This document shows positions 44,679-56,057 of a DNA stretch of 64,000 nt, piece by piece. Origin of the DNA: Mycobacterium spongiae (lineage in GTDB: Bacteria; Actinomycetota; Actinomycetes; Mycobacteriales; Mycobacteriaceae). The notes beneath the pieces were generated by a model that saw only the letters and a program-made list of their open reading frames with translations, was not told the DNA's origin and did not search any database. The stretch covers positions 1,736,001 to 1,800,000 of the forward strand of contig NZ_CP046600.1 of NCBI RefSeq assembly GCF_018278905.1. Direction: 5' to 3'. The translations under genes were made by a program, and so were the position numbers. Position 1 is the stretch's first letter, and each line of letters starts with the position of its first letter.

Positions 44679-45977
44679 GTGTCGGAAGGTCTGTGGATCG
44701 CTATCGCGGTCATCGCCGCCGTGCTCATCATTGCCGCCCTCGCCCTGGGTCTGGTCCGGTACCGCCGTCGCCGGATCAGTCTGTCGCCCAAGCCTCAAAC
44801 CGACGCGGTCGACCGTTCGGGCGGCTACGCCGCGTCGTCGGGCATCACATTCAGCCAGACCACGCCCGCGGCAGACCGGATTGACACTGGCGGTCTGCCT
44901 GCAGTCGGCGACGATGCCACAGTTCCTCGTGACGCGCCCAAGCGTGCGATCGCGGACGTGCATCTCCCGGATGTGGTTCCAGAAGACGCGGTTGCAGAAG
45001 TGGTCCCCGAACTGGCCCCAGAAGTGGTCCCCGAAGCCCCAGAGATCGAGGCCATCGCGCCGCCGGACGGCCGTTTGGAACGCCTGCGCGGGCGCCTCGC
45101 CAAATCGCAGAATGCGCTGGGGCGCAGCATGTTGGGATTGATCGGCGGCGGGGACCTCGACGAGGAGTCCTGGCAAGACGTCGAGGACACCCTGCTCGTC
45201 GCGGACCTGGGGCCAGTCGTCACCGCCTCGGTCATGTCGCGCTTGCGCAGTCGGTTGGCAAGTAGCAACGTCCGCACCGAGGCCGATGCCCGGGCCGTGC
45301 TCCGCGACGTCCTCACCGAAGAACTGCATCTCGACATGGACCGCTCGATTCGTGCCCTACCGCATGCCGATCATCCGTCGGTGCTGTTGGTCGTCGGCGT
45401 CAATGGGACCGGCAAAACCACCACGGTCGGCAAGTTGGCACGGGTGTTGGTGGCCGACGGCCGGCGGGTAGTGCTCGGTGCGGCCGACACCTTCCGCGCC
45501 GCCGCCGCTGACCAGCTACAAACCTGGGCGGCTCGGGTGGGTGCCGAGGTAGTCTGCGGCGCCGAAGGCGCCGACCCAGCTTCGGTGGCGTTCGACGCCG
45601 TCGACAAGGGCATCGCCGCGGGCGCGGACGTTGTACTCATCGATACCGCGGGCCGGCTGCATACCAAGGTGGGCTTGATGGACGAACTGGGCAAGGTCAA
45701 GCGGGTGGTGACCCGTCGGGCCGCGGTCGACGAGGTGTTGTTGGTGCTCGACGCGACGATCGGACAAAACGGATTAGCGCAGGCCAGAGTGTTCGCCGAG
45801 GTGGTCGACATCACCGGTGCGGTGCTCACCAAGCTGGATGGGACGGCCAAGGGCGGCATCGTCTTCCGAGTCCAACAAGAGCTTGGGGTGCCCGTGAAGC
45901 TGGTCGGTCTTGGTGAAGGCCCCGACGACCTGGCGCCATTTGAACCGGCCGCCTTCGTCGATGCTCTGCTCGGCTAA
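44679..45977 (+). CDS. ftsY: Signal recognition particle receptor FtsY
   Basis: 432 residues. SRP receptor GTPase that docks Ffh-bound ribosomes at the membrane. An N-terminal transmembrane helix (LWIAIAVIAAVLIIAAL, residues 5-21) with RYRRRR after it anchors it, as in actinobacterial FtsY. An acidic linker includes a duplicated EVVPE-LAPEVVPE. The NG domain has GVNGTGKTTT (G1), DTFRAAA, DTAGR and TKLDGTAKGG, with the C-terminal GLGEGPDDLAPF. GTG start with GGAAGG 8 bases upstream. It is about 10 residues longer than the M. tuberculosis protein, because of the linker. Confidence 0.95.
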   Translation: MSEGLWIAIAVIAAVLIIAALALGLVRYRRRRISLSPKPQTDAVDRSGGYAASSGITFSQTTPAADRIDTGGLPAVGDDATVPRDAPKRAIADVHLPDVVPEDAVAEVVPELAPEVVPEAPEIEAIAPPDGRLERLRGRLAKSQNALGRSMLGLIGGGDLDEESWQDVEDTLLVADLGPVVTASVMSRLRSRLASSNVRTEADARAVLRDVLTEELHLDMDRSIRALPHADHPSVLLVVGVNGTGKTTTVGKLARVLVADGRRVVLGAADTFRAAAADQLQTWAARVGAEVVCGAEGADPASVAFDAVDKGIAAGADVVLIDTAGRLHTKVGLMDELGKVKRVVTRRAAVDEVLLVLDATIGQNGLAQARVFAEVVDITGAVLTKLDGTAKGGIVFRVQQELGVPVKLVGLGEGPDDLAPFEPAAFVDALLG

Positions 45978-46001
45978 TGTGCGTTCACAGCAAGTTTTAC
46001 G

Positions 46002-46039
46002 TTAATCCTTATGAAACACTGCGGCACTATTGCCGCAAC
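46002..46039 (+). promoter_or_regulatory. Candidate GlnR-type operator upstream of amt
   Basis: An AT-rich patch in the 143-bp gap before amt. GAAAC (46013-46017) and GCAAC (46035-46039) fit the b-half-site of actinobacterial GlnR boxes and lie exactly 22 bp apart, the period of a double GlnR box. The a-half-sites (TTAAT, GCACT) are poor matches. GlnR control of amt-glnB-glnD is known in M. smegmatis. A candidate only. Confidence 0.35.
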
Positions 46040-46120
46040 AACTACTGCGCATCGTTCTGGATCAGGTCCGTCAGACTTCCATCTGGGGGCCAGCCGGTGC
46101 TGACTTGGAGGTGATAGCGA

Positions 46121-47889
<1,769 letters not shown>

Positions 47890-47946
47890 AGGTAGCTGCA
47901 CTGTATTGAACTAGTCCGGAACGGCCGGGCAGTCGCGAAACCAAGC

Positions 47947-50433
47947 ATGGGGCTGCGCTGCCCGGAACCGTCCGCGACGCAGCTAGCGGGGGTCCTGAAA
48001 GTAGAACAGGCGGAGACTTTTTCTACGGCAGCCGATTTGGTTGCCGCACGCGGTGAGCTGTTGTCCAGCGACCATCGTCACTTGGCTCCGGCCGAGCTGC
48101 GGCTGGCGTGGCTGGATCTTCACGAGTCCTGGCTGAGCGCCAAGGCGGCCGAGACCGGCATCACCGACACCAGTGGCTTCGCGATAGTCGGAGTCGGCGG
48201 GCTCGGCCGCCGTGAGCTACTCCCGTATTCCGACCTGGACCTGCTGTTGTTGCATGACAACATGCCCGATGATGTGCTGGGACAGGTTGCCGATCAGTTG
48301 TGGTACCCGTTATGGGACGCCAATATCCGGCTCGACCACAGCGTGCGAACGGTCAGCGGGGCGCTGCGCATCGCCAATTCCGACATCATGGCCGCACTGG
48401 GCATGCTGGAAGCACGTCACATCGCGGGAGAGGAGCGGCTGTCGACGGAGCTCATCGATGGAGCCCGGCGGCAGTGGCGCAGCGGAATTCGTTCCAGAAT
48501 AAGCGAACTCGTCGGCATGACGTATTCGCGTTGGCAGCGTTGCGGTCGAATAGCGCAGCGCGCAGAGCCCGATCTCAAATCGGGTCGCGGCGGCCTTCGT
48601 GACGTTCAGTTGCTTGATGCCCTGGCCTTCGTCCAGCTCATCGACCGCTACGGCATTAGCCAGCCCGACATGCCTGCGGGATCGCTGGACAGCTCCTACC
48701 TCACTTTGCTCGACGTGCGCACTGAACTGCACCGGGTATCCGGCCGGGAACGCGACCAGCTGTTGGCCCAGTTCGCCGACGAGATCAGCGCTGCCTTGGA
48801 TATCGGTGACAGGTTCGACTTGGCCCGACTACTGTCGAACGCCGGCCGCACGATCAGCTACCACGCTGAGACCGGACTGCGGACCGCTGAGAACGCATTG
48901 CAGCGGCGCGGCCTCTCGGCGTTGGTGCGGCGGCCAAAGCGGCGGCCGCTGCACGAGGGCGTGGTCGAATATGGCCGGGAAGTGGTGCTCGCTCGCGAGG
49001 CTCAACCCGAACACGATCCGGGCCTGGTGCTTCGAGTGGCTGCCGCATCCGCCGTCAACGGGATCCCCATCGGTGCGGCCACATTGAAGCGTCTGGCCGA
49101 CAGCGCACCCCAGCTACCGACCCCGTGGCCGCGTGAAGCACTAGACGACCTGTTGGTCGTGCTGAGCGCTGGCCCCACCACGGTAGAAACGATCGAAGCA
49201 CTCGACCGGACCGGCCTCTGGGGCCGGCTATTGCCGGAATGGGGACCGATCCGCGACCTTCCCCCACGCGATATTGCCCACAAATGGACCGTTGACCGAC
49301 ACCTGATCGAGACCGCGGTTCATGCGGCGCCACTGGCCACCCGCGTGGCACGTCCAGACTTGCTTGCCCTCGGCGCCCTGCTGCACGACATCGGCAAGGG
49401 GCGAGGCACAGATCACAGTGTGCTCGGTGCAGAGTTGGCGGTTTCGATCTGCACCAGGCTGGGGTTGTCGGCCGAGGACACCGAGATGGTCTCCAAGCTG
49501 GTGCGACACCATCTACTGCTGCCGATTACCGCGACCCGAAGCGATTTGAACGATCCCGCGACCATCGAGGCGGTATCCGATGCGTTGGGCGGTGACCCGC
49601 AATTGCTCGATGTGCTGCGCACTCTGTCAGAGGCCGATTCGAATGCCACCGGTCCCGGAGTATGGAGCGACTGGAAGGCGTTGCTCATCGATGACCTGGT
49701 GCGTCGTTGCCGGATGGTCATGGCCGGTGAGCCACTACCCAGAGCCGAACCGACCCCACCCGACTATCTTGCGCTGGCAGCCGACCAACAGGTGCATGTG
49801 GAGATCAGACCAAGCGACAGCGAACGCATCGATGCGGTGATGGTTGCGCCGGACGAACCAGGCCTGGTGTCGAAAGCCGCCGCCGTGTTGGCGCTGAACT
49901 CGCTTCGGGTCCATTCGGCGTCGGTCAACGTTCACCCCGGTGGCGCGATCACCGAATTCGTTGTGTCCCCGCTCTTTGGTCCGCCTCCGGCGCCCGAACT
50001 GCTGCGTCAGCAGTTCGTCGGGGCACTCAACGGTGACGCCGACGTTCTCGACGCCCTGGAGAAGCGCGACAGCGATGTCGCGGGCGCGGCTTCGGTTCGA
50101 GCCGGACACGTGGAGGCCGGGGTGCCGGTGACGCGGTCGACCGCTCCGCCCCGCATCCTATGGCTGGACACCGCCGCCCCGAGCCAGCTTGTTGTGGAGG
50201 TCCGTGCGACGGACCGCACCGGTCTGCTTGCCCTCCTGGCCAGGGCACTGGAGCAAGCCGGAGCCGACATTGTCTGGGCGAAGGTCAACACCTTCGGGTC
50301 GACCGCGGCCGATGTGTTCTGCGTTCGGGCGCCGACTGCGCCCGGCAGCGCGCGAGCCGCGATCGAGCACCATTTGTTGGCTGTGCTGGGCACCCCTGCC
50401 GACGTGGTGCGCGACGAGCCGGGCGGCGAGTAG
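47947..50433 (+). CDS. glnD: PII adenylyl/uridylyl-transferase GlnD
   Basis: 828 residues (M. tuberculosis about 808). Modifies and demodifies PII. Order: nucleotidyltransferase domain with [19 protein letters not shown] (residues about 81-99), a helical part, an HD domain with [14 protein letters not shown] near residue 480, and two ACT domains (about 625-700 and 740-820). In mycobacteria it adenylylates GlnB at Tyr51. The chosen ATG adds about 20 residues over M. tuberculosis, and later starts are possible. Converges on the helicase gene, 16 bp apart. Confidence 0.93.
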   Translation: MGLRCPEPSATQLAGVLKVEQAETFSTAADLVAARGELLSSDHRHLAPAELRLAWLDLHESWLSAKAAETGITDTSGFAIVGVGGLGRRELLPYSDLDLLLLHDNMPDDVLGQVADQLWYPLWDANIRLDHSVRTVSGALRIANSDIMAALGMLEARHIAGEERLSTELIDGARRQWRSGIRSRISELVGMTYSRWQRCGRIAQRAEPDLKSGRGGLRDVQLLDALAFVQLIDRYGISQPDMPAGSLDSSYLTLLDVRTELHRVSGRERDQLLAQFADEISAALDIGDRFDLARLLSNAGRTISYHAETGLRTAENALQRRGLSALVRRPKRRPLHEGVVEYGREVVLAREAQPEHDPGLVLRVAAASAVNGIPIGAATLKRLADSAPQLPTPWPREALDDLLVVLSAGPTTVETIEALDRTGLWGRLLPEWGPIRDLPPRDIAHKWTVDRHLIETAVHAAPLATRVARPDLLALGALLHDIGKGRGTDHSVLGAELAVSICTRLGLSAEDTEMVSKLVRHHLLLPITATRSDLNDPATIEAVSDALGGDPQLLDVLRTLSEADSNATGPGVWSDWKALLIDDLVRRCRMVMAGEPLPRAEPTPPDYLALAADQQVHVEIRPSDSERIDAVMVAPDEPGLVSKAAAVLALNSLRVHSASVNVHPGGAITEFVVSPLFGPPPAPELLRQQFVGALNGDADVLDALEKRDSDVAGAASVRAGHVEAGVPVTRSTAPPRILWLDTAAPSQLVVEVRATDRTGLLALLARALEQAGADIVWAKVNTFGSTAADVFCVRAPTAPGSARAAIEHHLLAVLGTPADVVRDEPGGE

Positions 50434-50449
50434 CCACGGCGGTCCACGG

Positions 50450-52216
50450 TCAGGGCCGCTCCGAGTTGAGTTGCCGCGCGGCATCGATGCGGGCTTTGAG
50501 CTGCTCACGGCTTGCAGCGGCGGTCGGAGGCCCTCCGCAGCGGCGGCGGAGTTCGTTGTGGATCCATCCATGTGGTTGGCCCGTGCGGTGGTGGGCTACC
50601 GATACGAGCGAATTGAGTTCGCGGCGCAGGTCGCGGATCTGGCCATGCACCGACTCCGACGTGCCCGGCGCCGCGGCCAAGGTTGCCGGCTGTTCGGTTC
50701 CTTGCTGAGTGTGGGCACGCTTTCGCAGTTGTTCGTCTTGGCGGCGATGCAACAGGGCGCGCATCTGCTCGGCATCCAGCAGCCCGGGGATGCCGAGGTA
50801 GTCAGCTTCCTCGTCGCTTCCGGCCGGTGTAGCGGTACCGAACGACGACCCGTCGAAGATGACCTGATCCAGCTCAGCGTCGGCGCCCAGCGAGGTGAAA
50901 CCCTTGTCAGCATCACTCGGCTCGGTCTGTCGTCTGGCGGCGGGATCGGCGCCGAGAGGATCATCACTCGATTCGCGGTCTGGTGGGCTCAGCACGTGGT
51001 CGCGCTGGGCTTCCAGCTCAGTGGCCAGCTGCAGCAGTTTGGGCACCGACGGGACGAAGATGCTGGCGGTTTCGCCCGGTCGTCGCGACCGTACGAACCG
51101 ACCGATGGCCTGGGCGAAGAACAGCGCTGTCGATGCGCTGGTGGCATAGATCCCGACCGAGAGGCGGGGGACATCAACGCCCTCCGAGACCATGCGCACA
51201 GCGACTAGCCAACGACCAGTGCCTTCGGCGAACTCGGTGATGCGCGCCGACGACCCTCGATCGTCGGAGAGGACAACTGTGGGCGTTTCCGATGTGATCG
51301 TCGTCAGCAGGCGTGCATAGGCGCGGGCTGCCGTGTGGTCCGAGGCGATGATCATGCCGGCAGCGTCGGGAACGTGCGTACGCAACCGGCGTAGCCGTTG
51401 ATCGGCCGCCGCGATCACCGCGGGCATCCATTCACCGCCGGGATCCAGCGTGGTGCGCCACGCTCGCGCGGTCTGCTCGACAGACAGCGGCTCGCCGAGG
51501 CGCGCTTCGTGCTCCGCTCCGGCGCTATCCCGCCACCGCGCCTGGCCGGAGTAAGCGAGGAACACCACCGGCCGAACTACACCATCTGCGAGGGCCTCCG
51601 CGTAGCCGTAGGTGTGGTCAGCCCGGGAACGCAGCACCCCGTCGCTGCCGGGCTCATAGCTGACGAACGGGATTGGGCTGTCGTCGCTGCGAAATGGGGT
51701 GCCCGTCAGCGCCAGTCGGCGGGTGGCGTCACCGAACGCTTCCCGGATGGCGTCGCCCCAGGTCTTGGCGTCACCACCGTGGTGGATCTCATCAAAGATG
51801 ACCAGGGTCCGGCGTTGTTCGGTGCGCACCCGGTGCAGCGTTGGATGCGAAGCAACCTGGGCGTAGGTCACCATCACGCCGTGGTACTCCGGCGAAGTCT
51901 GGGGATCAGAATTGGAGAACTTCGGGTCTAGGGCAATGCCGTGCGCTTGCGCGGCTTGGGTCCATTGGACCTTGAGGTGCTCGGTGGGCACCACGACACT
52001 GATCTGGTCGACAGTGCGATGGCTGAGCAGTTCGGCCGCGACCCGCAGCGCGAACGTCGTCTTGCCAGATCCTGGAGTAGCCACGGCCAGGAAATCCCGT
52101 GGCCCGGAGGCCAGGTACTTGACCATCGCCCGACGCTGCCAGCCGCGCAACGGCTGCGTGCCTTCGACCACGTTTCCGCTGTTGGGGGTGCGGCTGGCGG
52201 CATGCGGCATGGACAC
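50450..52216 (-). CDS. SF2 DEAD/DEAH-type helicase, Rv2917 family
   Basis: 588 residues (M. tuberculosis Rv2917 about 626). Motif I ATPGSGKTT at residues 46-54, motif II DEIH at 142-145, motif III LTGTPFRSDD and motif VI QAIGRFVRSRR near 370 define a two-domain superfamily 2 helicase of the type I restriction R-subunit/UvrB-like fold. A C-terminal Arg/Gln/Glu-rich region follows (QMRALLHRRQDEQLRKRA). Biological role unknown; probably DNA or RNA repair or processing. The start may be GTG 52216 or ATG 52210; a GGGGGG stretch upstream serves either. Confidence 0.9.
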   Translation of the reverse strand: MSMPHAASRTPNSGNVVEGTQPLRGWQRRAMVKYLASGPRDFLAVATPGSGKTTFALRVAAELLSHRTVDQISVVVPTEHLKVQWTQAAQAHGIALDPKFSNSDPQTSPEYHGVMVTYAQVASHPTLHRVRTEQRRTLVIFDEIHHGGDAKTWGDAIREAFGDATRRLALTGTPFRSDDSPIPFVSYEPGSDGVLRSRADHTYGYAEALADGVVRPVVFLAYSGQARWRDSAGAEHEARLGEPLSVEQTARAWRTTLDPGGEWMPAVIAAADQRLRRLRTHVPDAAGMIIASDHTAARAYARLLTTITSETPTVVLSDDRGSSARITEFAEGTGRWLVAVRMVSEGVDVPRLSVGIYATSASTALFFAQAIGRFVRSRRPGETASIFVPSVPKLLQLATELEAQRDHVLSPPDRESSDDPLGADPAARRQTEPSDADKGFTSLGADAELDQVIFDGSSFGTATPAGSDEEADYLGIPGLLDAEQMRALLHRRQDEQLRKRAHTQQGTEQPATLAAAPGTSESVHGQIRDLRRELNSLVSVAHHRTGQPHGWIHNELRRRCGGPPTAAASREQLKARIDAARQLNSERP

Positions 52217-52515
52217 AGTTCCCCCCGGATAGATCCTCGGCTGCGCGTGTGTCGGTACCCTCTCGACACGGCCTGCACGGTTTGGTGGCGGCTGTGAAAT
52301 CTAGCATGCCAAAGCTTTTCGGCGACGTTGCGCCGCGCCGGCTCGGCTGGCCGGCTGACCGCCGCCGGTGTTGTGTTCGCGATCACGCCGCCCGACAGCC
52401 GCGGCAAGGCGAATCTGTCAGGCGGGCCGGATCACCTGGTGACCCGATACAACATGTGACTGTCGACGACTCCTATTGCGCTTCAAGCGAATTAGGGGCA
52501 CATGGCCCCTGGTCA
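52217..52515. other. Intergenic region between helicase and PPE gene
   Basis: 299 bp between two minus-strand genes. It should hold the helicase promoter and the PPE gene 3' end. No conserved small protein, RNA or clear hairpin was recognised. Confidence 0.4.
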
Positions 52516-53598
52516 TCAGACCCCCACTCGCGGCAACACTCTCATCCGGGACTGTGCCATCTGAGCAAAACTGCCGCGGCTTATCACAGCGCTGGCGACC
52601 CCTGCGCCTCCACCCATCCCGGCCGGCACCATCGGCACCATCGGCACGTGGCTCGCGGCCCCTTCAACGCTCGTTGCGGCGCCAAGACCGGTCACCGCGG
52701 CCGGCATCGTGCCCATCCAGGCGGGCGGTACCGACATTCCTGCGATCGACCGAGCCTGACCAAGGCCTGCCGACAGACCACCACCAAGTCTTCCGCCACC
52801 GTTGATGATCGTAGCCGCCTTGCTGCCCAACTCCTTCATGGAATTGGATAGCTGGCCCGCGCCCGGCGCCTTGCCCGCCTTCATCATCATTTGGGCCGGC
52901 ATCATCGCAAACTTGGCAACGGGGGCCGCTGCGTTGAGCGGCACAATAGAACTCACGACGCTTGCAGCTGTCAGCACGTTGGAAGCTGGGCCCGCCGCCG
53001 CGAGCTCTGCCGACGGGCCCGCCGATTCTGCGGCCGCGCTACCCACCGCCGCAAACTGCGAACTCGAACCGGCCAACTCCGAGGGCGGGGAGCTGAACGG
53101 CATCAAGGTCGACACTACGAATTCGGACCCCAACTGGTACTCCGCCATGGCGCCCACATCTTGAGCCCACATCCCTTCGTATTCCGACTCAGCAGCGGCG
53201 ATCGCCGGCGTGTTCTGCCCGATGATATTCGTCATCACCAACGAGACGAGCAATGCCCGATTAGCCTCCACCATCGTCGGATGGACCGTCGCGCCCATTG
53301 CCGACTCGAACACCGTCGCCGCCGCGCGTGCCTGGTTGGCCGACACCTCAGCCCGCAAGGCCGCTGCACTCAACCATTCCACATACGGAATCGCGGCAGC
53401 GGCCATCGTCCGCGACGCCGCACCGGTCCACGGTCCAGAGGTCAGCTCGCTAACCACAGAGTCAAATGACAAGGCCGTGGCCCGCAAATCCGACCCCACA
53501 GCGTCCCACGCCGTCGCGGCCGTCAACATCGGCCCCGACCCAGGGCCTGAGAAGATCCGCATCGAGTTAATCTCTGGGGGCAGTCCTGCGTAGTCCAA
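52516..53598 (-). CDS. PPE family protein, PPE-SVP subfamily
   Basis: 360 residues. PPE proteins are ESX (type VII) substrates at or beyond the mycobacterial outer membrane. The N-terminus MDYAGLPPEINS carries Pro-Pro-Glu at residues 7-9, followed by SGPGSGPML and WTGAAS (the WxG motif). The helical PPE domain spans about 1-175. The C-terminal part is Gly/Ala/Met-rich and holds the SVP motif (GMSVPPAW, near 300). A TTG start at 53598 is chosen: it gives the canonical N-terminus and a spacing of 9 from AGGTGG. GTG at 53607 would leave no spacing. No PE partner or esx pair is adjacent. M. tuberculosis has no PPE gene at this site as I recall. Confidence 0.9.
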   Translation of the reverse strand: MDYAGLPPEINSMRIFSGPGSGPMLTAATAWDAVGSDLRATALSFDSVVSELTSGPWTGAASRTMAAAAIPYVEWLSAAALRAEVSANQARAAATVFESAMGATVHPTMVEANRALLVSLVMTNIIGQNTPAIAAAESEYEGMWAQDVGAMAEYQLGSEFVVSTLMPFSSPPSELAGSSSQFAAVGSAAAESAGPSAELAAAGPASNVLTAASVVSSIVPLNAAAPVAKFAMMPAQMMMKAGKAPGAGQLSNSMKELGSKAATIINGGGRLGGGLSAGLGQARSIAGMSVPPAWMGTMPAAVTGLGAATSVEGAASHVPMVPMVPAGMGGGAGVASAVISRGSFAQMAQSRMRVLPRVGV

Positions 53599-54301
53599 TA
53601 CCAACACCCACCTAACCAGCCCGCCGCATGCGCGGCCCCAACACTCACAAACAAAAAGCAGCCCACCGCACCGTGAACTGCCAATCAGACTCGTGTGTAA
53701 AGATCGGGTAACAATCCACCACACCCAGAGGGCCAGGTCAGCTGTCCCCAGGAACTTCACAGATAAGTACCAGGCAAGCCGAGTACCTGGGTCTCATGAC
53801 ATTCCCCCCGGTGGTCAGACGCCTGGCAGCCCGCGGCTGACCGCCGTTCTGTGGGATCGACGCCGTCAGTGGCATGTACAGTTCGGGCAAAAGTCCTGGT
53901 AGAAGGCGTGTGAACGCCCGCGGCTGACCGCTGGGCTGCGACGGGATCTGCTCGACCGATCTCCCCGCACGCTGGGCAATTCGTCGGCGACGGGAGCCGC
54001 GCAGTCGCATACTGAGTGGGTGGCGGACGGGGGTCAGTTCAGGCTATAGTTCGCGGGTTTTTGACCTCTGCGGGAGCCGTAGATCGTGGATGCGGCTGCG
54101 GTTTTTGTGCTGCGGCAGGTAGTCGCCGGGTGACGGAGCCTACGGTGCATGATGCGCCGCCTTGGCGCAAGTCAGGGCAAATCGTGGCGCCCTGCGCCGG
54201 TCGCACAGAGACATCGGAAGCGGTTCGGCGCCGCGAGCTTCTCGAGCGGCTTCCCGGGTGGGCGAGCAAACCGTCGACCGCCTGACCGCCGTCTCAGTCC
54301 G
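53599..54301. promoter_or_regulatory. Intergenic region upstream of the PPE gene and ffh, with a candidate ffh promoter
   Basis: About 700 bp between divergent genes with no recognisable protein. GCGGCTGACCGC-type repeats occur twice (near 53834 and 53921). A TATAGT hexamer at 54045-54050, preceded by GGC, is a fair -10 candidate for ffh, without a good -35. If used, ffh would have a leader of about 410 nt that includes the tandem array. An open frame at 54016-54285 is not family-like. Confidence 0.35.
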
Positions 54302-54460
54302 CTACGCTCTTGCTGCGCCCCGCTGCGCGGGGCTGGCGATCACCACGGGTCCGATCTGGTGGTGACCCGCTGCGCCCCGCTACGCGGGGCTGGCGATCAC
54401 CACGGGTCCGATCTGGTGGTGACCCGCTGCGCCCCGCTACGCGGGGCTGGCGATCACCAC
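54302..54460. repeat. Tandem array, 57-bp period, directly upstream of ffh
   Basis: Three units: a degenerate one ending at 54346, and full 45-bp cores at 54359-54403 and 54416-54460, period 57. Each core starts GTGGTGA and ends TCACCAC (inverted repeat) with an inner GCCCCGC/GCGGGGC hairpin. The joining segment GGGTCCGATCTG resembles that of the array before fpg (GGGGTCCGATG). The last core ends 12 bp before the ffh start. Confidence 0.92.
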
Positions 54461-54472
54461 TAGGCTGGCGGG

Positions 54473-56050
54473 GTGTTTGAATCGCTGTCCGACCGGTTGA
54501 CGGGGGCGCTACAGGGGCTGCGCGGCAAGGGTCGGCTGACCGCCGCAGATATCGATGCGACCACTCGCGAGATCCGGCTGGCGCTGCTGGAAGCAGACGT
54601 CTCACTGCCCGTGGTGCGGGCATTCGTCCACCGGATCAAAGAACGCGCCAAAGGCGCCGAGGTCTCCGGCGCCCTCAACCCGGCGCAACAGGTCGTCAAG
54701 ATCGTCAACGACGAGCTCGTCGGCATTCTCGGCGGCGAGACCCGGCAGCTGGCATTCGCGAAGACACCGCCGACCGTCGTGATGCTTGCCGGACTACAGG
54801 GCTCCGGTAAGACCACGCTGGCCGGCAAGCTGGCCGCCTGGCTGCGCGGGCAAGGTCATACGCCGCTGTTGGTGGCGTGTGATCTGCAGCGCCCCGCGGC
54901 CGTCAACCAGCTGAAAGTGGTCGGTGAACGCGCCGGCGTCCCGGTGTTCGCACCGCATCCCGGCGCCTCGCCCGAGTCCGGTCCCGGCGACCCGGTCGCG
55001 GTGGCTGCGGCGGGGCTCGCTGAGGCTCACGCCAAACACTTCGACGTCGTCATCGTCGACACCGCCGGACGGCTGGGCATTGATGACGAGCTCATGGCCC
55101 AGGCCGCGGCCATCCGGGAGACCGTCAATCCCGACGAGGTGGTGTTCGTCCTCGACGCGATGATCGGCCAAGACGCTGTCGCGACCGCCCAAGCGTTCGG
55201 TGAGGGTGTCGGCTTCACCGGCGTGGTTCTCACCAAGCTCGACGGCGATGCCCGCGGCGGTGCCGCGTTGTCGGTCCGCGAAGTGACCGGCGTCCCAATC
55301 CTTTTCGCCTCCACCGGCGAAAAGTTGGAAGATTTCGACGTCTTCCACCCGGACCGGATGGCGAGCCGCATCCTGGGTATGGGCGATGTGCTGAGTCTCA
55401 TCGAGCAGGCCGAGCAGGTCTTCGATGCCCAGCAGGCCGAAGAGGCGGCGGCGAAGATCGGCGCCGGCGAGCTGACGCTGGAGGATTTTCTCGAGCAGAT
55501 GCTCGCCGTGCGGAAGATGGGCCCGATCGGCAACCTGCTGGGCATGCTGCCGGGCGGCGCGCAGATGAAAGATGCCTTGGCCGACGTCGATGACAAGCAT
55601 CTTGACCACATCCAGGCCATCATCCGCGGAATGACGCCCGAGGAGCGGGCCGACCCTAAGATCATCAACGCGTCGCGGCGGCTGCGTATCGCCAATGGGT
55701 CGGGCGTTTCGGTGTCCGAGGTCAATCAGCTGGTGGACCGCTTCTTCGAAGCCCGCAAGATGATGTCGTCGATGCTCGGTGGCATGGGCATCCCAGGTGT
55801 TGGTCGCAAGTCCGCAACGCGCAAGAGTCGGGGCGGAGGCAAAGCCAAGACCGGCAAGGGAGGGAAAAAGGGCAAGAAGGGGGCGCGCGGTCCGACACCG
55901 CCAAAGGTCAAGAGCCCCTTCGGGCCGGGCATGCCTGGCATGCCCGGAGGGTTCCCCGATTTGTCGCAGATGCCCGAAGGCCTCGACGAGCTGCCGCCAG
56001 GCCTGGCCGACTTCGACCTGTCCAAGCTGAAGTTCCCGGGCAAGAAGTAG
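54473..56050 (+). CDS. ffh: Signal recognition particle protein Ffh
   Basis: 525 residues, as in M. tuberculosis. GTPase of the SRP; binds signal sequences and 4.5S RNA and delivers ribosomes to FtsY. The NG domain has GLQGSGKTT (residues about 105-113), DTAGRLG and TKLDGDARGG. The Met-rich M domain covers about 300-440 (GNLLGMLPGGAQM). The Lys/Gly-rich tail (GKTGKGGKKGKKG-like, then PGMPGMPGG) is typical of mycobacterial Ffh. GTG start; GGCGGGG just upstream could act as ribosome site. The amidohydrolase gene follows after 7 bp. Confidence 0.96.
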   Translation: MFESLSDRLTGALQGLRGKGRLTAADIDATTREIRLALLEADVSLPVVRAFVHRIKERAKGAEVSGALNPAQQVVKIVNDELVGILGGETRQLAFAKTPPTVVMLAGLQGSGKTTLAGKLAAWLRGQGHTPLLVACDLQRPAAVNQLKVVGERAGVPVFAPHPGASPESGPGDPVAVAAAGLAEAHAKHFDVVIVDTAGRLGIDDELMAQAAAIRETVNPDEVVFVLDAMIGQDAVATAQAFGEGVGFTGVVLTKLDGDARGGAALSVREVTGVPILFASTGEKLEDFDVFHPDRMASRILGMGDVLSLIEQAEQVFDAQQAEEAAAKIGAGELTLEDFLEQMLAVRKMGPIGNLLGMLPGGAQMKDALADVDDKHLDHIQAIIRGMTPEERADPKIINASRRLRIANGSGVSVSEVNQLVDRFFEARKMMSSMLGGMGIPGVGRKSATRKSRGGGKAKTGKGGKKGKKGARGPTPPKVKSPFGPGMPGMPGGFPDLSQMPEGLDELPPGLADFDLSKLKFPGKK

Positions 56051-56057
56051 CCGCCCC

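Noticed and set aside
53738..54285. Small open frames and a CPNC-like motif in the gap before ffh
   Set aside because: No family match, odd composition, and overlap with repeats and a likely promoter; no evidence of a gene or a clear gene remnant.
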